Of a stretch of DNA of 64,000 bases, positions 11,636-22,095 are shown piece after piece. The DNA comes from Primulina eburnea. Taxonomy: Eukaryota > Streptophyta > Magnoliopsida > Lamiales > Gesneriaceae. Position 1 is the stretch's first letter; the number at the start of each line of letters is the position of its first letter. The stretch is taken from assembly GCF_022965805.1 (NCBI RefSeq), contig NW_027331378.1:186001-250000 (forward strand). The letters run 5' to 3'. Under the pieces are notes generated by a model. The model was not told the DNA's origin. It saw only the letters and a list, made by a program, of their open reading frames with translations, and ran no database searches. The position numbers and the translations under genes were made by a program.

Positions 11636-11649
11636 AAGGGGAGGAGAAT
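11636..11649 (+). other. Polypurine tract of element B
   Basis: AAGGGGAGGAGAAT directly before the 3' LTR start, priming plus-strand DNA. A conserved GGGGACGAAAT box precedes it (11619-11629), as also seen before the 3' LTRs of A, C and D. Confidence 0.8.
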
Positions 11650-13550
11650 TGTAATAGCCGATCGTTCATGTCTTTTATTATGAATTACGGTATTTTTATT
11701 GTGGTGGTTATGGATGTACATTATGATATGAATGGTAATGAATGTTATAGAATGGAATAGATAATGGATGGGTAGAATAGAAGGTTGAATTTGAGTTAAA
11801 TAGGTAATGGAAGTGCTGAAACGGTATGAAACGGTGGCAGTAGTTGTGGTTTTTAGCATAATGTTTTGTTTATTGATCCAATTGATGTGAGGCCACTTCC
11901 ATTAGAAAGATAAGACATAAGGCTATAACTTTCATGTTTTGAGTTTTGTTCAAATTATTAGGGAAGGCGAGCCAAAAGCGACCCGAAGTGAGTTGTGCGT
12001 ATCGTCGCTCCTACAATGACACATGTTGGAGATAAATGGCATAACTTTTTAGTCAGACCTCCAAATGATCTGAAATTTGGATATGTTTAAGGAAAGACAT
12101 AGAGCTACAACTTTGTAGTTTACCACTTTTCCAAATTATGAACGGAAGAGGCGTTTCTGAGGCAATCTTTGCAGTGCATGTGCGCAGTGTGCTCGCCCTA
12201 GCAGGGCAAAAGTGGCCGCCCTAGCGAGCCTTGTTCGGAAAAAATAGTTTTTGGCCGAGAGTTCCTCGCCCTAGCGGGAAAAAGTGTCCGCCCCAGCGGC
12301 CAGCATTTTTTTAAAAGCGTGTTTTTGGAGTTTTAAGTGCTTATATACAAGTGTTGCTCTATTTTCTCTCATTTCTTCCCTCATTCTCGATTCTTCTCTC
12401 AAGGGGTGAGCTAGGGTTCCTATTTCTCTCCTTTCTTTTCTTTGATTCAAGCTTGTGGTTGGTGATTTGTGTTGAGAGCAAGGTTATTATTGGTTCAAGG
12501 AAGCTAAGATAAGCTTTTGGTGTGGTTATTTCTTGGTTTTGGTGTTGGGAGAGATCATGGGTTTGTTGTTGGTGTTGGTTTTATGGATCAATTGATATGG
12601 GTTTATGATTATTGAGATGTTAATGGTTCAATATATGGTTATTGTTGTAGGAATTCCTCAAGGGCTTGACAAGCATTTGTGTATTGGGTTGTAAGTAGAC
12701 TTTTCCTTGAATGCATCTTATGAACTATGTATATGGTATGGTAAATGGTATTTTAAATGATGTTAGCTCCTTTAAAATCATTGATTATGTATATATGGTA
12801 TGTATTGTTATGTTCAAAAGAAATGGAATTGGAGCCAAATGGCAAGGTAAAGGAGCTAAGGTTTTAGCACGCACATCACGTGTTTGATTAAACGGTTCAA
12901 TGAATGTTTTTATGGCTTGATGGTTATATGTATTGTGGTGTTACCTATGGTAATTCTAAACCCACTTGACGGAAGTTGATCAACATAATGGCATGTACGG
13001 TGACTGATTTTTACTGAGATGTACATGTATACCATCGACGGATGACCTATCAATGCCACACAAATGAAAGGAATGAATTGTTCTATAGATGCCATCTTAT
13101 AATTGTTAATTATGAATTTCATTGATTGATGGCATTTCATGGCAAAGAAATGATATGAATTCTTTCATGACACTAAGATATATGTACTTGTTATTTAAAG
13201 GTCTACTTGTTGAATTTTATAACTCATTTCAGTTATGTTCATGAGATGCAGATGCAGGTAAAAGGGAGTGATACGACGTGGTGTCAAGACAGAAGGAAGA
13301 CATGTGCCAAGCTTGGAGGAAGAATGAAGATAGTGTTTTGTTTTGAAATGGTTTGGATTGTAAAAACTTTGGTATATTTTGGGAGTGTATCTTGACTCTA
13401 TATTTTGGGTGACCAAAGGATTTACTTTTGACTATGTAAATGGTTATGTTTAGTTGTGGAATTTTTAAAAGTTCATATTTCCTCCAAGTCTTTATTTTAA
13501 GCTTCCGCATTATAGAGTCTATTTCTTTTAAAACGGGTCAAAGTGTCACA
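11650..13550 (+). repeat. 3' LTR of element B
   Basis: Same length as the 5' LTR with roughly 15-20 scattered differences by eye, including a 1-bp insertion inside one palindrome (12200 region) and a shortened A run. Ends AAAGTGTCACA. Confidence 0.92.
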
Positions 13551-13800
13551 TTTACTAGCTCAATTGGTACCAGGATTGGGCTAAGTACCTATATATCCAT
13601 GTGGTCTTAGGTTCGATCCTGGGAAGGCACAGACTCCAGTTCATGGGCTGGAGGAGTTCTATGAGTAACCCGTACGACGCCTATGGAAAGCCCGTGAGGG
13701 AAAAGGCCCCTTTGAGGGAGCCCAAGATCGGGATAGCCTTGGGTCGATCGGGGCAGTGGGCCGTATGGGCGGTCCACTGGGCCTGTAATGGGTCGTTACA
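13551..13800 (+). mobile_element. tRNA-like / SINE-like segment at the 3' edge of element B
   Basis: About 250 bp absent from B's 5' LTR and from A relatives. It has a good RNA polymerase III A box TAGCTCAATTGG (13556-13567) and B box GGTTCGATCC (13610-13619), 42 bp apart, as in a tRNA-derived SINE head. The remainder is GC-rich and ends TGGGTCGTTACA. A stretch at 13691-13724 resembles a repeated motif in LTR E' (61707-61765, opposite strand). No clean target duplication or A/T tail is seen, so a recombined LTR fragment carrying chance pol III boxes is possible. Confidence 0.5.
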
Positions 13801-16653
13801 ATAAAAGGCGCATTTCCTGGTTTACCTCCGATTCGAGAGATAGATTTCAGCATTGAATTGATGCCAGGTACATTTCCGATTTCGAGGGCTCCGTACAGAA
13901 TGGCACCGATTGAGATGAAAGAACAGTTGGAAGATTTACTGGCCAAGGGATACATCAGACCGAGTGTTTGGCCTTGGGGTGCTCCAGTATTGTTTGTTTG
14001 AAAGAAAGACGGTTCTATGAGACTCTGTATCGATTACTGGCAACTGAACAAAGCAACGATAAAGAATAAATATCCCTTGCCTCGTATTGATGATTTATTT
14101 GATCAGTTGCAGGGTTCTTCTGTATATTCCAAGATCGATCTGAGATCTGGATATCATCAGCTGAGAGTCAGGGATTCTGATATCTCGAAGACAACATTCA
14201 CAACCAGGTATGGACATTACGAGTTTATTGTCATGCCGTTCGGTTTGACTAATGCTCCAGCTGTGTTTATGGGTCTGATGAACCGCATATTCCAGAGACA
14301 TGTTGATGATTTCGTTATTATATTCATTGATGATATCTTGATATATTCAAAGAATATGATTGATCATGCCGAGCATTTGAGAACTGTATTGAAAATTATG
14401 AGGGCTGATAAACTATATGCTAGACTGACGAAATGCGAGTTTTGGTTGAGACATGTTGTATTCTTGGGTCACATTTTATCCGGAGACGATATTTCGGTTG
14501 ATCCCAATAAATTTGAGGCCGTGATCAGTTGGCCAAGACCGACATCAGTACCCGAGATTCGCAGTTTTATGGGTTTGGCGAGATATTACCGTCGATTTAT
14601 TAAAGATTTTTCCAGCTTTGCCAAGCCAATTACTTAGTTGACTCAGAAGAATACTCCGTTTGTATGGTCTGAAGACTGTGAGTCCAGTTTTCTTGAGCTG
14701 AAGAAAAGACTGACCAGTGCAACGATATTGACTATTCCATCAGGTACTGGGGATTTTGTGGTTTATTGTGATGCATTTCACCGAGGATTGGGTTGTGTTC
14801 TGATGCAGCGAGGACATGTTATTGCTTATGCCTCGAGACAGCTGAATCCACATGAGACTCGTTACCCAATTCATGATCCTGAATTGGCTGCCATTGTATT
14901 TGCTTTGAAAATATGGCGACACTACCTTTATGGTGAGAAGTTTGAAATTTATTCTGATCACAAGAGCCTGAAGTACCTGTTTTCACAGTCTGAGTTGAAT
15001 ATGAGGCAACAAAGATTACTTGATTTACTAAAAGATTTTGATTGTGAAATCAGTACTATCCGGGAAAATCCAATACAGCAGCTGATGCACTAAGTCGAAA
15101 GGTATGTTCTTTATCCTTATCGACGATTGGTTTTTCGAATTTGATAGAAGATTTCTATTTGTCTGGATTAGCCTTTGAAACAGATTGTCAGCCTCTGAGA
15201 TTATGTGCTATTCGGTTCGAACCAGAACTGATATTGAGAATCAAAGAAGCACAAAAAGTTGATCAGAATGTACAGAATTCGATTGCTATGGTCAGAGCTA
15301 GACATAAATCGGAATATCAGGTTCATGACAGTGTTTTGTATGCGAATAACCGTATTGTTGGGCCGAATGTTTCAGATTTGAGACAGCGGATACTGGCAGA
15401 AGTGCACAACAGTCGTTTTAGCATTCATCCTGGTGGCAGAAAGATGTACAATGATTTGAAGACACATTACTGGTGGAAACAGATGAAAACTGAAATTGCT
15501 ACATTTGTATCCAAATGTGTGAATTGCAAACAGGTGAAAGCCGAGAGGAAGAAACCAGGAGGTCTACTGCACAGTTTATCTATTACTGAATGGAAATGGG
15601 ATCACATTTCCATAGATTTTGTGACGCAGTTACCACGTTCCTCCAGAGGTTGTGATGCAATTTGGGTTGTGATTGACAGATTGAACAAATCCGCATGTTT
15701 TATTCCATACAAGATGACGTACAAACATGACCAGATGACCGATATTTATGTCAGATAAGTGGTCAGATTGCATGGAGTGCCGAAGTCGATTGTATCAGAC
15801 CGTGATCCTCGGTTTACTTCGCACTTCTGCCAGAGTTTACAGCAGGCTCTAGGTACAAAATTACGTTTGAGTACCGTGTATCTTCCAAAGACCGACGGAC
15901 AGTTAGAGCGGACTATCCAGATACTTGAAGATATGCTGAGAGCTGTAGTGCTTGATTTTAGCACTAACTGGCAAGATGCATTGCCGCTTTGTGAATTTTT
16001 CTACAACAACAGCTATCAGACGAGTATTGAGATGGCACCATTTGAAGCGTTGTACGGAAAAAAGTGTCGATCCCCTTTGTATTGGGATGATATCTCTGAA
16101 GTTCCTGAGACTGGACCTGATATGATCAGAGATATGACTGAGAAGGTGAAGCTGATTTAGAAGAAAATGAAGGCATCTCAAGACAGGCATGCCAAATATG
16201 CCAACATCAGACGACGACCGTTGGTATTTGAGGCAGAAGACCGAGTATTTTTGAAGATTTCACCTTTCAGAGAAGTTGTCAGATTTGGCAAGAAAGGGAA
16301 GTTGTCTCCTCGATATATTGGTCCGTATGAGATCCTCGAGAAGATAGGAGACCCTGCCTATTGACTTGCCTTACCGCCTTCTTTATCTGGGATACATGAT
16401 GTCTTTCATGTATCATTATTGCGGAAATACCTGCCTGATGCTTCACATGTTATTCAGCCACCCGAGGCCGAACTTGACGAGACATTGAGCTATTTTGAAA
16501 AGCCGGTTCATATTCTCGATCGAAAAGAAAAATAGCTTAGAATGAAGAAAATTCCGCTTGTGAAAGTGCAGTGGAGTCATCATGGCGTCGAAGAAGCTAC
16601 TTGGGAGACTGAGTCAGACATGAGACAGAGATTCCCAGGGTTATTTCATTGAT
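13801..16653 (+). pseudogene. pol: Element A RT-RNase H-integrase remnant
   Basis: Continues A's pol after B. RT is recognisable ([31 protein letters not shown]), then RNase H ([20 protein letters not shown]), integrase zinc region ([16 protein letters not shown]) and catalytic core (SIDFVTQLP; SDRDPRF; DGQLERT), ending in a chromodomain-like tail ([11 protein letters not shown]). In-frame stops occur at about 14000, 14635, 15756, 16158, 16362 and 16533, plus a frameshift near 15050. Several are CAG-to-TAG or CGA-to-TGA relative to C. At the start about 94-100 bp between two ATTCCTGG-type repeats is missing. Non-functional. Confidence 0.9.
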
Positions 16654-16736
16654 GTGAGTTTTTTATTCAGTATTCTGTTATATACTTCTTATCGATATGA
16701 TTGATTGCATATGATTTCGGGGACGAAATCGTATCT

Positions 16737-16749
16737 TAGGGGGGAGAAA
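16737..16749 (+). other. Polypurine tract of element A
   Basis: TTAGGGGGGAGAAA-like purine run ending at the 3' LTR start, preceded by a GGGGACGAAATC box (16719-16730). Confidence 0.8.
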
Positions 16750-17132
16750 TGTAATGCCCGATATTTGCGGTGTTGTTAATTTAAAATGATTCATTGATTA
16801 ATTGATGTGATTATAGATGGAACAGATTAGACCGGGATAGGCGAAAATAAGATTGAATTTTGTGCGAGGACAGAATCCCTCGCTCATATGCGCGATCGGA
16901 CAGAGCGCATATGCGCGAGGCAGGCAGAGAACCTCGCACATATGCGCGACGTGTATCCGCACATGTGGGCAAGGGTACCCGAGATTTGTGAAGAACCTCG
17001 CGCATATACGCTGAATGAGGGCTCGCATATACACGAGATGCCGTGTTAGGAACGCGCCGAGACATATTGTCTCGCGCATATGCGCCGAGGAAGGTCACGC
17101 ATATGCGCGAGACGTGCAACACCTAAGATGAG

Positions 17133-17180
<48 letters not shown>

Positions 17181-18614
17181 GCCTTTCCTTGAAACATTCA
17201 GACAAAGAAAGGATCGAAACTCCCTGGGAAGCTTAAAGTCTTTGAGCCGAGATTAGTTATTTATGAGAAATCCGTCCGTCTGAATTATAATCCGACTTCA
17301 GTACTGTGTTTCTATCGACGCAGGCTACAACTGGACGTAAGTTTTACTAAGTTTTGATATGTTTGAAATTATGATACTGCCAGAATCGGATATGATTCAT
17401 ATATGGTGTTCTTGACATAATAGACATCGTATAATAAAAACCGGATTGAAGAACGGATACCGTATGAAATTGTTATGATTTTTTGAGTTGATTTGATTGA
17501 GATGTGATATCAGATTTGTATCGTTATTGGTTATGAGTTGTGCTAATTGATATCTCTTGATATTGTTTTGACCGGTATATTCAGATTGTTCCGTTATGCC
17601 GTTGATTTTGAGTTAGATTCAGATTGATCAGATTCGGTATTGATTTGAGCAGTATATTGATATTGTACTTCTTGATATTGTCATTGCCAGATTGAGTATT
17701 GACAGACTTCGAATTCTAGACTTGAACGTTGTCAGAACTACAATTAAAGAAAGGTATAAGTCAATGTCGATCCGAGAAAATGACTCGAGTGTGATATACT
17801 TGAGTTTCCCTAAACCACATACTTATTGTTATTGGGTGCATTGATTTGAATTGATTTGCTTGTTCTAATGATTTATAAAAAGCATGTATTAGAAGCTTGG
17901 TCTCGTGACAGAATGGCCAGATGGTGATGGAATCGTCACTGACCCATTGCACATTGTCACCGAATAGTGATTGGCGGAGGTGCCAAAGTTTTTGACGGAT
18001 AGGTCAAGACACTGGAAGTTTGGTTTATATTAATGTTTGATTAGAGTTGGATTTACTTCTATTACTGAGATTCGATATAGTATGACAACGTCTGGAAACC
18101 GGGATCCCTAGACCAGGAATGAGTCTAGTATGAGATATGGAGTAATGAGTTATTAACAGATTTATGTTGAATTATGTTTTCAGATTTTGATACATATTGC
18201 TGATATTTATTTCATGCTTTATATTGATTATATGATTGCATGTATCGTTGATTTATACTGGATGTATTTCTCACCGGAGTTATCCGGCTGTTGTCGTGTT
18301 TGTATGTGTGCATGACAACGGGTGGGACAGGATCATGGTCGAGGAGATTAAGAGAGAGATCGTGATTAGAGTGGAGACTGGACTTGGATTATAGATAGGG
18401 TTTGAACACTTGATATGTAGTTGTTAAACCTTAGTTTTAAATGACTGTATATGGTACAAGACTTGTACGTTGTTTCGATGTATATATTCGAATGAATTCC
18501 ATTACGTTCCGCATTTAATACTTGTATAAAAAAAAATTTAGACTCTGTTTATTATAATTGAATTAATTATTCCCATAGACTATTAAGAAATGAATTAGCG
18601 TCTGGGTCCCCTCA
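16750..18614 (+). repeat. 3' LTR of element A
   Basis: Begins TGTAATGCCCGATATTTGC and ends GGTCCCCTCA, followed by TSD ACAAG. It holds the decayed palindrome cluster (16881-17110) and a TA tract (17134-17176). Around 17909-17950 it has about 35 bp not present in the 5' LTR. Confidence 0.9.
16881..17110 (+). repeat. Palindrome cluster in 3' LTR of A
   Basis: Eight or so GCGCATATGCGC-type sites, each at the same place as in the 5' LTR but decayed independently, e.g. to CGCATATACACG and CGCACATATGCGC. Followed by a TA tract of about 43 bp. Confidence 0.7.
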
Positions 18615-18619
18615 ACAAG
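18615..18619. repeat. Target-site duplication of element A, right copy (ACAAG)
   Basis: Matches 1426-1430 exactly. Confidence 0.85.
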
Positions 18620-18909
18620 ACATTTAGCATACCTCAAAAACCGGAAATATTTTCTTTGCACATCGAATATCCTTACTTGGCGTTGAGGTATTCGTTGGAT
18701 TTCGCTTGAGGCCACTGCTGCACAAACTAACATGAATTTCAACACTTAACTTGCATAACTTAGACGTAGGTATTCGTGCTCACCACCGAATTAAATAATT
18801 AGCTTATGACATTTTAGATCACTCGGGAATTGACCTCGTTTAATCATCGGACTAAACCATGACATGAAACCCCAAAACAATCGATAAAATTTTTCCCAAA
18901 AACTGGAGT

Positions 18910-19080
18910 ACACGGACCCCGTGCCCAGGTCTGGCTACAGGTCCGTGTAGGTTCTGTAAAAGTATACCCGAAAAGAAGTGAGGACACGGACCCTGTGTCA
19001 GGGTCCGTGTAGGCTCTACAAATGACACTTCGAAAAAAACAAAGGCACGAACTCCGTGCCAAGGTCCGTGTATGGGTCCG
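18910..19080 (-). repeat. Three tandem units with CACGGACC...GGTCCGTG palindromes
   Basis: Units of about 60-75 bp, each holding an inverted pair: a CACGGACCC arm and, 20-30 bp on, a GGTCCGTGTAGG arm. The first arms lie at 18911 and 18985; the third (19046) is diverged. A GC-rich palindrome cluster like those in the other LTRs, but with no obvious TATA box next to it. Confidence 0.7.
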
Positions 19081-19764
19081 TTAACCCACTGTGAACGCAA
19101 ACCAACAGAAATTATGTGCTTGTGATTTAATCTCCCTAACTCGATCATCCCGACCATGAATCGACACCTAGAGACCCATCATAGGATACTATAACACTGA
19201 CTCATGCCTATACAATTGCCCCAAAACAACCACGCATCACACGTAACACAATAAACCCGTGAACATTACTTTGTCAAAATATTTCGAATTATATATCAAA
19301 TCGAAGGTATCAAAAAGTTCTACGTTTCATATGTTGAAAGTGTTCCCAAAATCTCGAGCGAAAAATCACAGTAATTCAAAATACAGTAAAGACAAAATTC
19401 TGAAATCTAAAATCGTTGCATAGATTGATCAAACAATTTTCTGCTCAAACCATTTACATCACACATGAATTTTCACGCATAAAAACATCACAACACATAA
19501 TATTACTAGATCGACGCATGAAAAACATAATATACATGCCTTTTATATTAAAATTTACCGAACTGACGATTCCGATTTAGGAAAGAAGCGAGGGTTGATC
19601 TGGACGATCGTGGAACAATTTTCTTGCAATGAAAGTGACGAAAATTTGTTGGAAATTGAGAGGGATAGGGGCGGCTGCTCTTCTTTCCAAGAACCCTAGG
19701 ATTTTCTCTCAAAATAATATGAATGTGAAATGCGTATGTGTGTGTTGTGTGTTTTATCGTGGAT

Positions 19765-20015
19765 GTGTGTGTGTATGGGTGTGCATGTGTTTTTAATTAG
19801 AATAAAGGTAATTAGGGCTAATTAGTTTAATTAAATAATTGATGAGCAATTACATGGTAATTGAAATACTAATTCCTCCCTAATTTTACAAAATCCTTTA
19901 ATTAACAAAATAAAACAGATAAATGCTAAATTTAAAAGTTTTAAAATTATATGATCACTAAATAAATAATTTAGGCTTTAAAATACTAAAACTTAATAAA
20001 TCATTTAAAATGCCG
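19765..20015. repeat. Left copy of a 250-bp duplication flanking element C
   Basis: Nearly identical to 28813-29071, from a GTGTGTATGGGTG run to AAAATGCCG. The copy ends abruptly and is followed by an 18-bp inverted filler (20016-20033). Confidence 0.9.
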
Positions 20016-20033
20016 AAATTGTTCCACGATCGT
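20016..20033. repeat. 18-bp inverted filler at the duplication junction
   Basis: AAATTGTTCCACGATCGT is the exact reverse complement of 19604-19621, about 400 bp away. It occupies the join between the two duplicate copies, as expected from a templated insertion during break repair. Confidence 0.85.
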
Positions 20034-20036
20034 GTG
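20032..20036. repeat. Target-site duplication of element C (GTGTG; second copy 28813-28817)
   Basis: Exact pentamer on both sides of the LTR ends. The target is itself a GT repeat, so the match is slightly less telling than usual. Confidence 0.75.
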
Positions 20037-20552
20037 TGTAGGGACCCGGACGCTAATCAAGTTCTTAATCATCATTGGGACTAATTAATCAATTATAAAC
20101 AGGGTCTAATTTTTTTTTTTTTTTTTTTATGCGGAACGGAGTGAAATCAAACTAATATACAACTCAGTATATAAAATACAAATCCTGTATTTCAACATTT
20201 ATTCAAACTAGGGTTTAAAACTAAAGTCAAGTGTTTAACCCTACATCTAGTCCAAGTCCGGTGCCACCACTCTAATCACGATCTAGCTCTTCATCTCCTC
20301 GACCCTGGACCTGTCCCACCTGTTGTCAAGTACACATACAGACAAGACAACAGCCGGATATACCGGTGAGAATATAATCCCCAGTATAAATCAATGAAAC
20401 ATGCAATCATATAAATCATATAAAGCATGTAATCAGGTAACATGAATACGTATCAAAATCTGAAACATAAACAATATCAAATCAAACTGTCGACATCAAT
20501 CATAATTCAGACTAGACTCAATCCTAGTCTAGGGATCCCGGTTTTCAGATGT

Positions 20553-20736
20553 GGTATTCCTATATCGAATTCCGTAAAGGATGGAACCATAATCTCTATT
20601 ACTCGATATAACCAGTACCCTGGTATTCCTATATCGAATTCCGTAAGAGAAGAATTCCAATACCCTTTACTCGATATAACCAAATATGGTGTTCCTATAT
20701 CGAATTCCGTAATATATTCCATTACTCGATATAACC
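20553..20736 (-). repeat. Three tandem ~68-bp units in the C LTR (also at 27345-27528)
   Basis: Each unit opens GGTATTCCTATATCGAATTC and closes ACTCGATATAACC. The A LTR has a single equivalent around the ATTCGATATAGTATG stretch near 2755, so the unit was amplified in C's lineage. It gives a meaningless repeated reading frame. Confidence 0.85.
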
Positions 20737-21584
20737 AAACATCCAGTGTCCTGACCTAACCGTCAAGGACTGTACCTCTATCGCTAGCATCCTATCTTGA
20801 GACATAGTGCAATGTGTCGTAGCGATACCACCACTATCCGGCACTTCTGTCACAAGATAACTTGTCTAATACCTGTTATCTAAATACAAGAGAACAAGTA
20901 CATTAATCAATGTAATGCAAATATCCATGCAATAAAATAAAGTATGTGATTTAGGGAAACCCAAGTCTAAACCGACTCAAGTCCATCTCCCAATACCACA
21001 TTGACTTATACCTTTCTTTCGTCGGTTTCTGGCTCAGTCGAAGTCCTGAACTCACAACCTGTCTGGTACTGACAATATCAATAATCTCATATCAATATAC
21101 CAGTCAATTCCATAACAATCTGATCAATCTGGAATTAATTCAAAATTAACGGTATAACGGTACAATTCCAATATCCCCGTCTATACCAATTTACCAGATA
21201 ATAGTTACAATCTATAACCCATATCCAATACATTCTATAATCAATCCATAATCCAAATCTGTCCGGTATTAACTGATTATAATCAGAAAATCATAACAAT
21301 TCCATAATCAGTCTATTTCTTAATATGACTTCGATTCTATGATGTCTAACATATCAAGAACATCATATCTGAATCCTATTCAATTCTGACAATATCATAA
21401 ATTCAAAGCATGTCAAAACGTAGCAAAACTTACGTCAAAGTGTAGCCTACGTCGATAGGAACTCACTACCGAAGTCGGATTACAATTCGGACGGACGGAT
21501 TGATCACACGATTGAAATTGAAATCGAATTCCAAAATTTCCTCTCAATTTCCCTTTTTCCGTTTCTGAAGAAATGTTTGCATGT

Positions 21585-21601
21585 TTATATATATATATAT
21601 A
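21585..21601 (-). promoter_or_regulatory. TATA tract of C 3' LTR
   Basis: A TATATATATATAAAC run on the minus strand lies about 50 bp downstream of the palindrome cluster; the 5' LTR has the equivalent at 28377-28396. Inferred core promoter. Confidence 0.5.
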
Positions 21602-21653
21602 CAACTCCCGCATGCACAAGGGCAAATGGCGAACTCTCAGCCAAACACGTCTC

Positions 21654-21860
21654 GCGCATATGCGCGACTTCCTCGGCGCATATGCGCGAGACATTCTGTC
21701 TCGGCGCGTGACTGGCACCTCGCCTCGCGCATATGCGCGCACGCTATCGGCGCATATGCGCGAGGTCCAATCGAAATTTAGGGGGGCTACTGTCCCCTTC
21801 GCGCATATGCGCGAACCCTTCTGTTTGATGTGCGCATGTGCGCGCATTGTCCGCGCATGT
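21654..21860 (-). repeat. Palindrome cluster in C 3' LTR
   Basis: Five perfect GCGCATATGCGC sites (21654, 21676, 21727, 21750 and 21801 regions) and two GCGCATGTGCG variants. The sister LTR (28446-28680) has one extra unit. Confidence 0.8.
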
Positions 21861-21997
21861 GCGTGCTGTTTCCTTTGCACATACACACACTTTTCACACA
21901 TACGTGTATTTCAGTGTCCCGATTAATCCTTTCATAATCATATCAAATTATAATTCAATAATTACCGATTACTGGGATTAATTTTCCGAGCATTACA

Positions 21998-22012
21998 TTT
22001 CTCCCCCTCTAA
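21998..22012 (-). other. Polypurine tract of element C
   Basis: The minus strand reads TTAGAGGGGGAGAAA immediately before the 3' LTR, with a GAGGACGAAATC box just upstream. Confidence 0.8.
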
Positions 22013-22095
22013 GATACGATTTCGTCCTCGAAATCACAGGCAATCAAATCATATCATTAAGAAGAAATGTAATTACAATAGAGTACGTATTTACA

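Larger units (their letters stand above)
5116..13550 (+). mobile_element. Element B: nearly intact Ty3/gypsy chromovirus nested in A
   Basis: Two 1901-bp LTRs (5116-7016, 11650-13550), which by eye differ at only about 1% of sites, flank a canonical PBS, a gag-pol frame and a polypurine tract. Coding sequence is open from 7198 to 11609 except for one 4-bp deletion in RNase H. The insertion lies in the protease-RT spacer of A, so B is younger than A. The order gag-PR-RT-RH-INT with a chromodomain-like C-terminus identifies Ty3/gypsy, probably Tekay/Del type. Confidence 0.93.
1431..18614 (+). mobile_element. Element A: old Ty3/gypsy chromovirus, interrupted by element B
   Basis: Two LTRs (1431-3328 and 16750-18614) flank a gag-pol internal region, with an exact 5-bp target-site duplication ACAAG at 1426-1430 and 18615-18619. 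The primer-binding site matches initiator tRNA-Met and a polypurine tract precedes the 3' LTR. Gag and protease lie before the insertion of B (5116-13550); reverse transcriptase to integrase lie after it. The reading frame is broken by many stops and shifts. Protein similarity to C and D places it with plant chromoviruses (Tekay/Del type, an inference from the C-terminal chromodomain-like end). Confidence 0.92.
18620..20031 (-). mobile_element. LTR E, middle fragment
   Basis: Non-coding AT-rich sequence between A and C, continuous with 28818-29332 once C is removed and with 997-1430 once A is removed. It contains three tandem CACGGACC repeats (18910-19080), a CT/GA-rich leader-like zone (19640-19700) and a GT-rich zone (19735-19795). 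The segment 19765-20015 is duplicated to the right of C. No gene is visible. Confidence 0.55.
20037..21997 (-). repeat. 3' LTR of element C
   Basis: On the minus strand begins TGTAATGCTCGGAA at 21997 and ends GGTCCCTACA at 20037. It contains three tandem ~68-bp units (20553-20736), a TA-rich TATA box (21585-21601) and a palindrome cluster (21654-21860). Confidence 0.93.

Noticed and set aside
13551..13640. Functional tRNA gene
   Set aside because: A and B boxes are good, but the arms do not form a full cloverleaf by eye, and there is no clear acceptor stem or anticodon arm.
20507..20759. ORFs with repeated Glu-Phe-Asp-Ile-Gly-Ile-Pro (also 27234-27551)
   Set aside because: Translation of the three tandem LTR units of C, not a gene.
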